The notes: generated by a model not told the origin, from the sequence alone. DNA of 64,000 bases from Pseudobdellovibrionaceae bacterium (GCA_022843825.1 JALHMX010000002.1:124001-188000), one strand, 5' to 3'. Shown: positions 8,598 to 17,459, counted from the first letter of the stretch. Made by a program: numbers and translations.

Positions 8598-9154
8598 TTC
8601 TGAAGCTCCGTTTGGACGCGCTCTAAAGCCGAGACAGCTTTAACTAAATCTGCTTCGGATGTTATAAACATTTTAAGCTCTACCCCGGCGCGATCTCCAC
8701 GTCGCTCAAATTTAACTTTAGAACCATAAGGCCATGGAAGTGATAACATTTTTTTTTCTAAATTTTGATCTCGCTGCTTGGTTAATGGATAACGAATCTC
8801 TGTTAAATGCTTGATCCATGAAGGGGTGGCATCTGTTTTTTCAAATATTCGCGCAGTGGAATTCTTATAGTTTGGCATATGTACTATTTCTGCGATCAAT
8901 TCCAACACTTTTATCCCATCGGAGTAAGAGGGCTTCAGGACTGTGAACTTTTGAAGAGCCTGGACCAGCACATTAAGCTCCTCATAAGTTCTAAATAAAC
9001 TTATAAAGGGCAGCTCAGTGGGAGGGGCATTTTTGGATTCTAACCAAGCGGCTAGAAGCTCTGGACTTTTAGACATAATCCTAATTAAAGCATTTCCTCG
9101 ATTTTGGCAATAATCTTTGGCAAGACTGTTATGATTTTGGTAAGATTTAGACAT
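8594..9154 (-). CDS. Conserved-looking protein of unknown function, coupled to the SPL-like gene
   Basis: 186 aa from the ATG at 9154. I prefer this over a longer frame starting at 9214 because GGAG lies 8 bases before it. The sequence is Leu- and Lys-rich and apparently cytoplasmic. Its C-terminal 50 residues (KFERRGDRAGVELKMFI, then a helix) could be a small alpha/beta domain. No catalytic motif is recognised. Its stop overlaps the radical SAM start by 4 bases, so the two proteins are probably made together and may act together. The ATG overlaps the ATG of the divergent HAD-like gene. Confidence 0.75.
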   Translation of the reverse strand: MSKSYQNHNSLAKDYCQNRGNALIRIMSKSPELLAAWLESKNAPPTELPFISLFRTYEELNVLVQALQKFTVLKPSYSDGIKVLELIAEIVHMPNYKNSTARIFEKTDATPSWIKHLTEIRYPLTKQRDQNLEKKMLSLPWPYGSKVKFERRGDRAGVELKMFITSEADLVKAVSALERVQTELQK

Positions 9155-10253
9155 GAAATATTCTCCAGATGAATTACGACGAAGTGGGCCTTTGAAGCCG
9201 ACTTCTGAAAGCATAGATGTTATTTGTTATAGCTATTGTGAAGACTTAGACATTACTCAGTTTTCAGAGATTTATATTTGGGATCTAGATAAAACTTATC
9301 TAGATACAAAAATCGATTCACTTAAGGGCTTATTATCCACGGTGTTTGAAAAATCCCTGACCAAGAAAAATATACCAGGAGCATCGGGATTGCTGAAGAG
9401 CATTTCGCGCTATCGCAAGAAACACTTTGAGGAAGATGTTTTTCCACTGTTTTTCGTTTCAGCATCTCCGCCGCAAATGGAGTCAAAAATTTATGAAAAA
9501 TTTCAGTTGGATGGCATTGCGCCACTAATGATGTTTTATAAAGATAATCTAAAAAATTTAGTGCCTTCAAAATTTCTTTTTTTGAAAAAACAAATAGGAT
9601 ACAAATTGCAGGCCTTGCTGCAATTAAGAGTGCAGTTAGATAATGAAGTAAAAATGATATGTTTTGGTGACGATTCTGAGTCAGATGCAACAGTGTACAG
9701 TTTATTTTCAGATATTTGTTCTCGTCGAATGACTCAGCAGGCATTGATTAAACTTCTGGATCGATTTGGAGTAACGAATAGTCAAATCGATGAAATTATA
9801 CGGTTGCAAGGATTAACTCCTGTGCAGGACCCCATAGACAAGATTTATATTAATTTAGCAACTGACACTGACCCGCAATATTATATTAAGTACGGCCGCC
9901 GTTGCATGGCTACCTACGATTCTTTTCAGATCGCTTTGGATTTAGTGCAAGATCAGCGTTTATCGCTTGAAGAGCTGGGACATATTATTGCTGAATTAAA
10001 AGTAAAATTTGGATTCACTCCGTATATGTTGGCTAAGTCTTTCGAGGATTTGGTTAAAAGAAGAATTTTAGGCTTAGCTTCTTATGAAATGATTTTGCAT
10101 TATCTCATCGAGCAAAAAATTGTCTCTCAATCGTGGAAGTGCCAAGTTCAGCCATTGCGTGAAAAGCGGGTTGAAAATGGAAAAGTTTATGAGCTTGAAG
10201 GCATCTTTGAGCCTTGGGTCCAAACGGACATTGATTATTTAAATGAGTACTAG
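9153..10253 (+). CDS. HAD-like phosphatase-type protein
   Basis: 366 aa. Haloacid dehalogenase motifs are visible: DLDKT (motif I, Asp44 and Asp46), FFVSASPPQ (motif II Ser), KFLFLKK with a following Lys (motif III) and CFGDDSESD (motif IV). The arrangement resembles the APP1 phosphatidate phosphatase catalytic domain (DUF2183), but the substrate is not known. The C-terminal 150 residues are helical and unassigned. The ATG shares two bases with the divergent gene's start and has only a weak ribosome site; TTG at 9192 is an alternative. The stop abuts a perfect palindrome that probably ends transcription. Confidence 0.8.
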   Translation: MKYSPDELRRSGPLKPTSESIDVICYSYCEDLDITQFSEIYIWDLDKTYLDTKIDSLKGLLSTVFEKSLTKKNIPGASGLLKSISRYRKKHFEEDVFPLFFVSASPPQMESKIYEKFQLDGIAPLMMFYKDNLKNLVPSKFLFLKKQIGYKLQALLQLRVQLDNEVKMICFGDDSESDATVYSLFSDICSRRMTQQALIKLLDRFGVTNSQIDEIIRLQGLTPVQDPIDKIYINLATDTDPQYYIKYGRRCMATYDSFQIALDLVQDQRLSLEELGHIIAELKVKFGFTPYMLAKSFEDLVKRRILGLASYEMILHYLIEQKIVSQSWKCQVQPLREKRVENGKVYELEGIFEPWVQTDIDYLNEY

Positions 10254-10308
10254 AGGTACCAGTTCCCTTTTGGTATTGCGACGCAATACCAAAAGGGAAC
10301 TGGTACCT
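10254..10308. repeat. 55-bp perfect palindrome between convergent genes, REP-like and probable bidirectional terminator
   Basis: Two exact 27-bp arms (10254-10280 and 10282-10308) flank a single A. The arm begins AGGTACCAG and continues CCCTTTT. It fills the whole gap between the HAD-like stop (TAG 10251-10253) and the FecR-like stop (TAG on the minus strand, using 10307-10309). The pattern AGGTRCCAG-N4-CTTTT is shared with the palindrome at 50450. As RNA it would form a 27-bp hairpin in either direction. Confidence 0.85.
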
Positions 10309-11110
10309 ATTCAAACTTCAAAGGGAAAACTGTCGTAATGGATTTACCTGCAAAAGCAGGAAACTTAGTGCGCAAAACAACTTCTTTTAAGCAGGCTAGA
10401 AAATAGCTTTGATTAAGGTCTGACTTGGCTACATCTACAGTTTGAACTTTACCTGTATTTAAAATTTCAAAAGACAGTAAAACTTGTCCATGAGCTTGCT
10501 CTTCCTTTTGTATAAGCTGTCCGTAACATCTAAAGAAATCATTTTTTTTATTATTCAGGATTTCTTCGATTTTAGCCTGTGATAAAGTGTCACGACTGTC
10601 TGCTAAATTGACATTTTCTTTTCTTAAGGCGCCCATATTGTCGTTAGTTAATACGTAATCCAAAGCTGAAAGCTGCCGGCCTTCTTTTCTGATCCAAAAA
10701 TGCACTTTTTGCTGATCAGGTTTGTCTCCTAAATCTTCAATCACAAGTTGGCCTTCGCGAATTGTCAGTGTAATTATGCCTTCGGTATTTTCTTCAAACA
10801 AGATCACGGAATTTTCTAGGATTTTTATCTCTGCGTTGGAATCAACCAATTTGACTAGGGTTGAAGATTGACCTTCAGTTTTAATAAGATCTAAATTTCT
10901 AATGCTTGCTTTAGACTGCAACTGCGCGCTATCGGATTCTTCGACACCTTCGACAAATGAAGAGCCATTAACTTCAATAACAGTAGCTAAAGTTTTTTTA
11001 CCTGACAGATCAAGAGATCTATTGGGAATAACTAAAGCCACAATCACCAGAATTACACCAGCTATAATTAGACCCGGAGTAAGCCAATTGCGGAGAGTTG
11101 CAAATTTCAT
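10307..11110 (-). CDS. Membrane-anchored FecR-like protein with AgmX/TonB-like C-terminus
   Basis: 267 aa. A single membrane segment (about residues 12-30) leaves the rest in the periplasm. Residues about 40-130 resemble a FecR domain: a beta-rich run including a VKLVDSNAEIKILENS-type strand pair. The C-terminal 90 residues (FFRCYGQL, then GQVLLSFEILNTGKVQTVDV and a final FPLKFE) resemble the AgmX/PglI or TonB C-terminal fold found in deltaproteobacteria-like gliding proteins. Function is unknown; a role in envelope complexes or signalling is inferred. It begins 3 bases after secG and is probably in the same operon. Confidence 0.75.
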   Translation of the reverse strand: MKFATLRNWLTPGLIIAGVILVIVALVIPNRSLDLSGKKTLATVIEVNGSSFVEGVEESDSAQLQSKASIRNLDLIKTEGQSSTLVKLVDSNAEIKILENSVILFEENTEGIITLTIREGQLVIEDLGDKPDQQKVHFWIRKEGRQLSALDYVLTNDNMGALRKENVNLADSRDTLSQAKIEEILNNKKNDFFRCYGQLIQKEEQAHGQVLLSFEILNTGKVQTVDVAKSDLNQSYFLACLKEVVLRTKFPAFAGKSITTVFPLKFE

Positions 11111-11113
11111 TAA

Positions 11114-11455
11114 CTACTTATTCGAGCTCTCGACAGGAGCGCCAGCAGGTGGAGCTGTTTCAGAAGCGGCTGGAGTTGTAGGAGTCGGCAGAGCGCCGTT
11201 CATTAAACTTCCATCAATAACTGATTTTGTTGAGTTTTTGTAGGCAATAGCGATGGCTACACAAGTTACTAAAATAAGTACTGAAAGCACCTTAGTCATA
11301 GTCACTGCGAGCGAAGCCCCGCCGGTTGCGCCTAAAACCGAACTCGATGATGTTTGAGATGAAAACATTCCCCCGCCCTTGGAATCTTGTATCAAGGCTA
11401 AAATAACTAATCCGATGCAGGCAAGTATGTGGACTATTCCTAAAAACGTTAACAT
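11114..11455 (-). CDS. secG: SecG, preprotein translocase subunit
   Basis: Auxiliary subunit of the SecYEG channel. 113 aa from ATG 11455, chosen because GAGGAG lies about 5 bases upstream; a TTG at 11467 has no such site. Two membrane segments (about 3-22 and 52-71) flank the conserved loop LIQDSKGGGMFSS, the hallmark of SecG. A Pro/Ala-rich tail of about 35 residues follows. The FecR-like gene follows by 3 bases. The usual neighbour in many genomes, tpiA, lies 5 kb away in another operon. Confidence 0.93.
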   Translation of the reverse strand: MLTFLGIVHILACIGLVILALIQDSKGGGMFSSQTSSSSVLGATGGASLAVTMTKVLSVLILVTCVAIAIAYKNSTKSVIDGSLMNGALPTPTTPAASETAPPAGAPVESSNK

Positions 11456-11630
11456 AGGGCTCCTCAAATTTTTGTACTAAGACTTAAAGACAACCAACTT
11501 AAACTAAAAACTCTTAAATCGTCTAGAACTAAAAATAACTTCTTGAGATTAAGCTATTTTAGGCAGTTTTTACTCGTTACGCACCGTTTAATGATGACAA
11601 AAATCAACGATTAAGCGATACCTATCACCT

Positions 11631-12266
11631 ATGTTTTTTGTGGTCTTTGAAGGTATAGATGGCTCTGGTAAATCAACGTTGATGAAAATGCTCGATCAGC
11701 ATTTGAAAGATCTTTCATTTTCTACAATCATAACCCGTGAGCCTGGTGGCACAGAGATTGGTGATCAACTTCGAGATCTTATTCTTAAAAAAACGGCGCA
11801 ACCGCCAACACCACGGACAGAACTTTTGATGTATCAGGCCAGTCGCGCACAGCATGTGGATTTAGTCATTCGACCTGCGCTGGAAAATAAAAAATGGGTT
11901 TTGTGTGATCGCTTTTCAGCAAGCTCAGTAGCTTTCCAGGGTGGGGGGCGTGGGATTTCGGAAGAGCAAGTGAAATGGTTGAACAATTTTTCTACGAACA
12001 ACCTTGAGCCACACTTAACAGTTTTACTGGATCTGTCGATTGAGGAGTCTCATAAAAGACGCTCTCAACGCTCCCATCAAACAGGTGCAGTCGAAGATCG
12101 AATAGAGTCCGAAAAGGAAGAGTTCCATGAAAGAGTTCGCCAATCCTTTTTAAAGCAAGCGAAGACCTCAAACAATTGGCTAGTTTTAGACGCTACTCAA
12201 TCTCCTGAAAAGTTATTTCAAATTTTAATTCAAAATCTTAAAGACCGGTCTTGGGTTTTAAAATGA
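11631..12266 (+). CDS. tmk: Thymidylate kinase
   Basis: Phosphorylates dTMP to dTDP using ATP. 211 aa, normal length. The P-loop FEGIDGSGKST lies at residues 6-16. TREPGG, the CDRF motif and the lid region with SQRSHQTGAVEDRIE are present. The ATG is in the expected place just before the P-loop. The stop TGA overlaps the ATG of holB (ATGA), giving translational coupling. First gene of a run tmk-holB-tatD-gap-pgk-tpiA; the tmk-holB-tatD order is common in bacteria. Confidence 0.97.
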   Translation: MFFVVFEGIDGSGKSTLMKMLDQHLKDLSFSTIITREPGGTEIGDQLRDLILKKTAQPPTPRTELLMYQASRAQHVDLVIRPALENKKWVLCDRFSASSVAFQGGGRGISEEQVKWLNNFSTNNLEPHLTVLLDLSIEESHKRRSQRSHQTGAVEDRIESEKEEFHERVRQSFLKQAKTSNNWLVLDATQSPEKLFQILIQNLKDRSWVLK

Positions 12267-13231
12267 TACAAGATCAAATTCAGGGACATCTAACACAGAT
12301 AAGTCAACTTAATGAAGCAATTGATCGCAATCATTTGCCTCATGCCCTTTTGTTTGTTGGACCTGAAAGCATTGGTAAACAGAAAGTAGCCTGGGCTTTG
12401 GCTCAAAGGTTATTGTGCGAGAATAATATTGAAAACTTGAAACCTCAAGCCTGCGGGCTGTGTCCGTCGTGTATGAGAGTCACGAAGCAGCAATCAGAAA
12501 ATGTGATGCTGATTAAACCAGATGGACAAAATATTAAAATCGATCAGGCGCGCGAGATCATTCAATTTCTTTCTTTAGGTAATTTTGGACGGAATCGTAT
12601 AATTATTATTGATCAGGCCCATCTTATGAATCCTCAGGCCGCCAATGCTATTTTGAAAATTCTAGAAGAGCCTGCTGAGCAAGTTTATTTTATTTTAATC
12701 GCGCCGGAAGCAGAGGCGGTGATGTCGACTATTCGTTCGAGATCACAGGTTATTCGATTTTCTGCTTTAAGCATTGATGAACTGAAGTCACTCAAGCCTG
12801 GCCTTTCAGAATGGATTTATAAGTGCAGTCGTGGGCAGTTGGCAGCAGTAAGTAGTTTAAGTGATGAGGATGGAACAAGTAAGCGATTGCAAAGTTTTGA
12901 ATTATTAGAAGCATTTTGGACTGATGCTGAATTTTTAATGAAGCAGGGCCACCCGTGGAGAACTGCAGTTAAAGATAGGGAAGAAGCGCAGAGCTTAGTT
13001 AAAAGTTGGATTCTTATCATGAGAGACGTTTTAGTTTTTAAAATGGGTCAGTCCGATAAAATATTGAACATTGATCAAATTGAAAAAATAAAGACTCTAG
13101 CCTTTTTAGAAAATTCAAAAATTAATGCATTTGTTTCGCAATTGTTTAAAATCGAAAAAGAAATTCAAGGCTATATGGATAGTATTTTGCTGATAGAAAG
13201 TTTGTGGGTACAACATGCTCGACTGGATTGA
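12263..13231 (+). CDS. holB: DNA polymerase III delta' subunit
   Basis: Clamp-loader subunit of the replicase. 322 aa from the ATG at 12263, which overlaps the tmk stop; a TTG 12 bases upstream is less likely. NHLPHALLFVGPESIGKQKVA carries a modified P-loop at about residues 24-42. A zinc module uses CENN, CGLCPSC. The RFC-type KILEEPAEQVYFILIA and SRSQVIRF sequences are clear. Delta' does not hydrolyse ATP in well-studied species, so the P-loop change is not alarming. The end overlaps the tatD start by 17 bases. Confidence 0.93.
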   Translation: MIQDQIQGHLTQISQLNEAIDRNHLPHALLFVGPESIGKQKVAWALAQRLLCENNIENLKPQACGLCPSCMRVTKQQSENVMLIKPDGQNIKIDQAREIIQFLSLGNFGRNRIIIIDQAHLMNPQAANAILKILEEPAEQVYFILIAPEAEAVMSTIRSRSQVIRFSALSIDELKSLKPGLSEWIYKCSRGQLAAVSSLSDEDGTSKRLQSFELLEAFWTDAEFLMKQGHPWRTAVKDREEAQSLVKSWILIMRDVLVFKMGQSDKILNIDQIEKIKTLAFLENSKINAFVSQLFKIEKEIQGYMDSILLIESLWVQHARLD

Positions 13232-13994
13232 TATTCACTGTCATTTAGATCGATTGGAAGGCGGCCCAGAGGCGGCCTTAAAGCTGGCAAAATCAGTTGG
13301 TATTTCAAAAATTATAACTATCGGCACTGAGCCGGAAGACTTGCAGACCGTTATTGATTTAGCACAAAAATTTTCTCCAGATGTTTATTGCACAATTGGC
13401 GTTCACCCCCATGAAGGAGTTAAATACACCGATGAAGTGGGACAATTTCTGTTAACGAACGGCCCACGACCTGAAGTCGTGGCCATTGGCGAAATCGGTC
13501 TAGATTATTATTATACTCATTCGCCGCGTTCAGAGCAGATTGAGGCCTTTGAGAAGCAGCTAGAAATTGCCGAAAAGCTGGATCTTCCCGTTGAAATACA
13601 TACGCGTGATGCCGAGGAGGACACGATCAGCATACTTAAAAAATATCAAGGCCGTGTCAAAGGCGTTATACATTGTTTTACTGGAACCGATTGGCTGGCT
13701 CGACAAGCTTTAGATGTAGGATTTAATATTTCGATTTCAGGAGTCGTGACCTTTAAAAACGCTCAAAGCCTAAGAGATATCGTTAAGGATATTATTCCTT
13801 TAGATCGACTGCATGTTGAGACCGATGCGCCTTTTCTATCGCCAGTACCTCAACGAGGCAAGAGCAACACCTCAGCTTATATGATACACACCGCGCAACT
13901 GGTGGCGGACTTAAAAGGTGTATCGATGGATGAGCTAGCCTCGACAACAAAACAAAATGCTTTAAAATTATTTAAAAAAATTAATTGGAATTAA
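13215..13994 (+). CDS. tatD: TatD-family metal-dependent hydrolase
   Basis: TIM-barrel nuclease or deaminase-like hydrolase of the YcfH/TatD family. 259 aa. Metal-binding motifs are DIHCHLDRL at the start, GVHPHE, GEIGLDYYY, EIHTRDAEEDT, VIHCFTG, and HVETDAPFLSP. A 3'-5' DNA exonuclease role has been shown for E. coli TatD; the YcfH subgroup, which is usually next to holB, is less clear. Gene order supports the YcfH assignment. The gene is followed at 15 bases by gap with its own AAGGAG site. Confidence 0.92.
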   Translation: MLDWIDIHCHLDRLEGGPEAALKLAKSVGISKIITIGTEPEDLQTVIDLAQKFSPDVYCTIGVHPHEGVKYTDEVGQFLLTNGPRPEVVAIGEIGLDYYYTHSPRSEQIEAFEKQLEIAEKLDLPVEIHTRDAEEDTISILKKYQGRVKGVIHCFTGTDWLARQALDVGFNISISGVVTFKNAQSLRDIVKDIIPLDRLHVETDAPFLSPVPQRGKSNTSAYMIHTAQLVADLKGVSMDELASTTKQNALKLFKKINWN

Positions 13995-14008
13995 AATAAG
14001 GAGTAGTT

Positions 14009-15010
14009 ATGGGTAAGATGAAAGTTGGAATTAATGGTTTTGGACGTATTGGCCGAGTTTTTTTTCGTGAAGGATTTGATAAGCTCGATATTGTTGGAAT
14101 TAATTCATTAGATTCTTTGGAAGGTATTGTCCATTTATTAAAGTACGACTCTTCTCATGGGATTTTTGATGCTGACATTACTCATGACGATAAAAATTTA
14201 ATCGTTAATGGTAAAAAAATTCCCGTCAGCAACACCCGAGATCCACTTCAGATTCCATGGAAAAATTGGGGTGTTGATTTAGTTATGGAATGTACGGGTG
14301 CCCTTAAAGGTAAAGCTGATTATCAGAAACATATAGAGGCGGGCGCTCGTAAAGTCATGGTGTCAGCGCCGGCCGATGGGGTGGATTTAACTGTTGTGTA
14401 TGGTATCAATCACACACAATATGACTCTGAAAAGCATACTTTTTTATCTAATGCGTCTTGCACCACCAACTGCCTAGCGCCCATAGCAAAAGTACTTCAT
14501 GAAAACTTTTGCGTGGTCAGCGGAACCATGCTTACTGTGCATTCCTACACTAACGATCAGAAAATATTAGATGCGCCACACAAAGATTTGCGACGGGCTC
14601 GTTCTGCTGCGGTATCAATGATACCCACTACAACAGGAGCTGCAAAAGCAGTGGGTATAGTATTACCAGATTTAAAAGGAAAAATTGATGGACTATCAAT
14701 TCGCGTTCCCACGCCAAACGTTAGTGTGGTGGATTTTACCTTTAATTCAGAAAAAGAAATGACAGTGGCTTCTGTCAACGCGGCTTTAAAAAAAGCCGCA
14801 GAAGGCAGCCTTAAGGGAGTATTGGCTTTTGAAGAAAAAGAATTAGTCAGTATTGATTTTAATGGCAATCCACATTCTTCAATTGTGGACAGCAAAACAA
14901 CTATGGTTGTTGGGAATAAGACGGCTAAAGTTTTATCTTGGTATGATAACGAAGTAGGATTTTCTAATCGTATGGTCGATATGGCTTTATATATGATGGA
15001 GAAAAATTAA
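14009..15010 (+). CDS. gap: Glyceraldehyde-3-phosphate dehydrogenase
   Basis: Oxidises glyceraldehyde-3-phosphate to 1,3-bisphosphoglycerate with NAD. 333 aa. The N-terminal Rossmann motif is INGFGRIGRVFFRE. The catalytic Cys lies in SNASCTTNCLAP and the phosphate-binding THSYTNDQ-type motif follows. The C-terminal SWYDNEVGFSNRMVD is standard. AAGGAG at 13997 supports the ATG at 14009. pgk starts on the base after this stop, so the glycolytic genes form one transcript with tatD upstream. Confidence 0.97.
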   Translation: MGKMKVGINGFGRIGRVFFREGFDKLDIVGINSLDSLEGIVHLLKYDSSHGIFDADITHDDKNLIVNGKKIPVSNTRDPLQIPWKNWGVDLVMECTGALKGKADYQKHIEAGARKVMVSAPADGVDLTVVYGINHTQYDSEKHTFLSNASCTTNCLAPIAKVLHENFCVVSGTMLTVHSYTNDQKILDAPHKDLRRARSAAVSMIPTTTGAAKAVGIVLPDLKGKIDGLSIRVPTPNVSVVDFTFNSEKEMTVASVNAALKKAAEGSLKGVLAFEEKELVSIDFNGNPHSSIVDSKTTMVVGNKTAKVLSWYDNEVGFSNRMVDMALYMMEKN

Positions 15011-16234
15011 ATGTCAGATGGATTAAAAGGCATAAAAACTATTCGTGATTTTGAGCTTAAAGGTAAAACTGTATTTTTAAGACTCGATTTGAATGTGCCC
15101 ATGGATAACGAGGGAAAAATTACTGATGAGAATCGAATCAAAGCCAGTCTTCCTACGATTAAGCACTGCCTAGAGCAAGGCGCAAAACTGATTATTGCCT
15201 CGCATCTTGGTCGACCAAAATCTGCGAATGATAAACAGTACTCTATGGAGCCCGTGGCCCGACGCGTGGGAGAACTTTTAGGGGTTGAAGTTGTACTGAT
15301 GGAAGAGCCTAGCTCTGAAGGGGTGAAGCACATCTTATATGGTCCAATGAAAAGCCAAATTATCTGTTTGGAAAATTTACGCTTTGATGAAGGTGAAACT
15401 GAAAACAGTTCTGAACTAGCTCAGAACTGGGCCTCCTATTCCGATATTTATATTAATGATGCGTTTGGTGCTTCTCATCGCGCACATGCAAGCATCGTCG
15501 CTTTTCCAGAGCTTATGCCTAAAAAGGGAATTGGATTTTTAATAGAAAAAGAAATTAAAATGCTGGATGGTTTATTTGATCGTCCTGAAAAGCCTTACGT
15601 GGCCGTTTTGGGCGGGGCGAAGGTGTCAGATAAAATTCCCGTCATTGAAAAGCTGATGAACTTAGTCGACGGCTTCGTCATCGGTGGGGCTATGGCCTAC
15701 ACATTTTTAAAGGCCCAAGGAGTTTCGGTTGGTAAATCCAAAGTAGAGACGGATAAAGTAAAATACGCCAAAGAGATGATTCAACGTATAGAGGCCCGCG
15801 GAAAAACCCTACTTATTCCAATCGATCACGTTGTGAGCCAATCTTTTGATGATACAAAAAGTGTTAGAACAACTAAAGATACAAAAATCGAAGAAAATGA
15901 AATGGGATTGGATATTGGACCACAAACTATTCAACTCTTTTCAAAGTACTTAGCTGGGGCAAAAACGATTTTTTGGAATGGTCCTATGGGTGTTTTTGAA
16001 ACCAAAGAATTTTCAAAAGGGACTTTTGCCATTGCAGAAGCGTTAGCCAATAATTCAGGTTTAAAAATCGTGGGCGGAGGGGACTCTGCAGCAGCGGCAG
16101 AGATTTCAGGCTTTGCAGATAAGATGAGTCACATTTCTACCGGGGGCGGAGCTAGCTTAGAGTATTTGCAAGGCGATCGGCTTCCAGGTTTAGAGGTTTT
16201 AAGAGCCCGCAAGCAATCGGAAACCATGCCATGA
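15011..16234 (+). CDS. pgk: Phosphoglycerate kinase
   Basis: Transfers phosphate from 1,3-bisphosphoglycerate to ADP. 407 aa. Hallmarks are VFLRLDLNVPMD, IIASHLGRPK (substrate-binding Arg), LENLRFDEGE, NDAFGASHRAHAS, VLGGAKVSDKI, and the nucleotide-binding GGGDSAAAAE and STGGGASLE. The start immediately follows the gap stop with no spacer, and the stop overlaps the tpiA ATG (ATGA). It belongs to the gap-pgk-tpiA glycolytic module. Confidence 0.97.
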   Translation: MSDGLKGIKTIRDFELKGKTVFLRLDLNVPMDNEGKITDENRIKASLPTIKHCLEQGAKLIIASHLGRPKSANDKQYSMEPVARRVGELLGVEVVLMEEPSSEGVKHILYGPMKSQIICLENLRFDEGETENSSELAQNWASYSDIYINDAFGASHRAHASIVAFPELMPKKGIGFLIEKEIKMLDGLFDRPEKPYVAVLGGAKVSDKIPVIEKLMNLVDGFVIGGAMAYTFLKAQGVSVGKSKVETDKVKYAKEMIQRIEARGKTLLIPIDHVVSQSFDDTKSVRTTKDTKIEENEMGLDIGPQTIQLFSKYLAGAKTIFWNGPMGVFETKEFSKGTFAIAEALANNSGLKIVGGGDSAAAAEISGFADKMSHISTGGGASLEYLQGDRLPGLEVLRARKQSETMP

Positions 16235-16968
16235 GTAAAAAAATTTTCGCGGCGAATTGGAAGATGCATAAAACCCCTCAGCAAGCAGCTGAGTTTGCAA
16301 AGAATTTTTTAACGAAAGTTAAGGATGACTTTTTCAACCACAACGAAGTCATGATTTTTCCACAAAATTTTTCATTAGCAGCCATAGCAACAGAATTTAA
16401 AAACAGTAAAGTGCAATACGGTCCACAGCAGATTCACACTGAGCTCAAAGGCGCATTTACCGGTGAAAACTCATTGGAATTGGCCCAGGCCATAGGGGCA
16501 CAGATTTGTTTAATTGGGCATAGCGAACGCCGACAGTTTTTTCATGAAGACCACACAGCTATCAATAAAAAGGTTAAACTCTGTTTAGAAAAAAATATAA
16601 CTCCGATACTCTGTTTTGGTGAGACCCTAGAAGATCGCCAAAGTAATCAGACTTTTGATGTTTGTTTTAAACAGCTTGATGAAGCCCTTACGAATATAGA
16701 CACTTCAAAACGCTTAGTTTTAGCTTACGAACCGGTTTGGGCCATAGGAACGGGACAAGTCGCGACTTCAGATCAAGTCAAAGAAGTGCACGAAAAAGTC
16801 TTCCAAAAAATGCAATCTAGCAGCTTTAAAAATTTCCAAATTCTTTATGGTGGAAGCGTTAAAGCGGATAACGCTAAAGAACTAATTGGCATTCCTCATG
16901 TTGATGGCTTTTTGATTGGTGGGGCTTCGTTAGAGGTCGATAGTTTTTTAAGAATATGCTACCTTTAG
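16231..16968 (+). CDS. tpiA: Triose-phosphate isomerase
   Basis: Interconverts dihydroxyacetone phosphate and glyceraldehyde-3-phosphate. 245 aa, normal. FAANWKMHK has the active-site Asn and Lys. LIGHSERRQ supplies the catalytic His, YEPVWAIGTG the catalytic Glu, and ILYGGSVKADNA and LIGGASLE the phosphate-binding loops. Starts within the pgk stop. A short hairpin with a T run follows the stop, so this is the probable end of the tmk-tpiA transcript. Confidence 0.97.
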   Translation: MSKKIFAANWKMHKTPQQAAEFAKNFLTKVKDDFFNHNEVMIFPQNFSLAAIATEFKNSKVQYGPQQIHTELKGAFTGENSLELAQAIGAQICLIGHSERRQFFHEDHTAINKKVKLCLEKNITPILCFGETLEDRQSNQTFDVCFKQLDEALTNIDTSKRLVLAYEPVWAIGTGQVATSDQVKEVHEKVFQKMQSSSFKNFQILYGGSVKADNAKELIGIPHVDGFLIGGASLEVDSFLRICYL

Positions 16969-16987
16969 AAAGGGCCAAGCCTTTTTT
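16969..16987 (+). terminator. Weak hairpin and T run after tpiA
   Basis: AAAGG and CCTTT pair across a 6-base loop and are continued by three more T residues. The stem is short, so the call is tentative. Confidence 0.4.
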
Positions 16988-16988
16988 A

Positions 16989-17459
16989 CTATTCGAATAC
17001 GCAACTGTACCTATAGTCGTTAGGGCTACTTAATTTTTTTGATTGTAGTAGTGATGGTTCGAATTTGTAGGAGATAACTTTTTGCATTTTGTCCAGCTTA
17101 ATTTCGAATGATCCAAAGGTATACATATGAGTCGTTTTTCTAGCTTCACCCCAATTGAAGAATTTTTTAGGTAGTGTTGTGAATGTAGTTTCATCGGAAT
17201 TGCCTACGGGGTAATTCTGAAATAATTCAATAGTTTTGCTTTTTCGTCCAATTGGAGAATCAAAAGTAACATCTAATCTGGTGATCGTATTTTTATTAGT
17301 TGACTTAACCCAGTAACTATTAATTTTTAACTCACATTTTTTTTCAGGCTCTAAATAAACATAGCCATAATAGATTTTCTTTGCACCGACAGCATTATTT
17401 TGTTGAGCATATACAGCGCTAGAGATAAACACCAATAAAGTTAAAAATATCTTTTTCAT
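16989..17459 (-). CDS. Small exported protein, function unknown
   Basis: 156 aa. A clear Sec signal peptide (MKKIFLTLLVFISSAVYA, cut before QQ) implies a periplasmic or secreted location. The mature part is rich in Lys, Thr and beta-type residues and contains two Cys (in KKCEL and YSCVF), which could form one disulfide. No family is recognised. It has its own promoter region to the right and converges on tpiA. Confidence 0.75.
   Translation of the reverse strand: MKKIFLTLLVFISSAVYAQQNNAVGAKKIYYGYVYLEPEKKCELKINSYWVKSTNKNTITRLDVTFDSPIGRKSKTIELFQNYPVGNSDETTFTTLPKKFFNWGEARKTTHMYTFGSFEIKLDKMQKVISYKFEPSLLQSKKLSSPNDYRYSCVFE

Noticed and set aside
9155-9214. Longer start for the partner of the SPL-like gene
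   Set aside because: The GGAG ribosome site fits the ATG at 9154 and the extra residues are the antisense of the HAD-like N-terminus.
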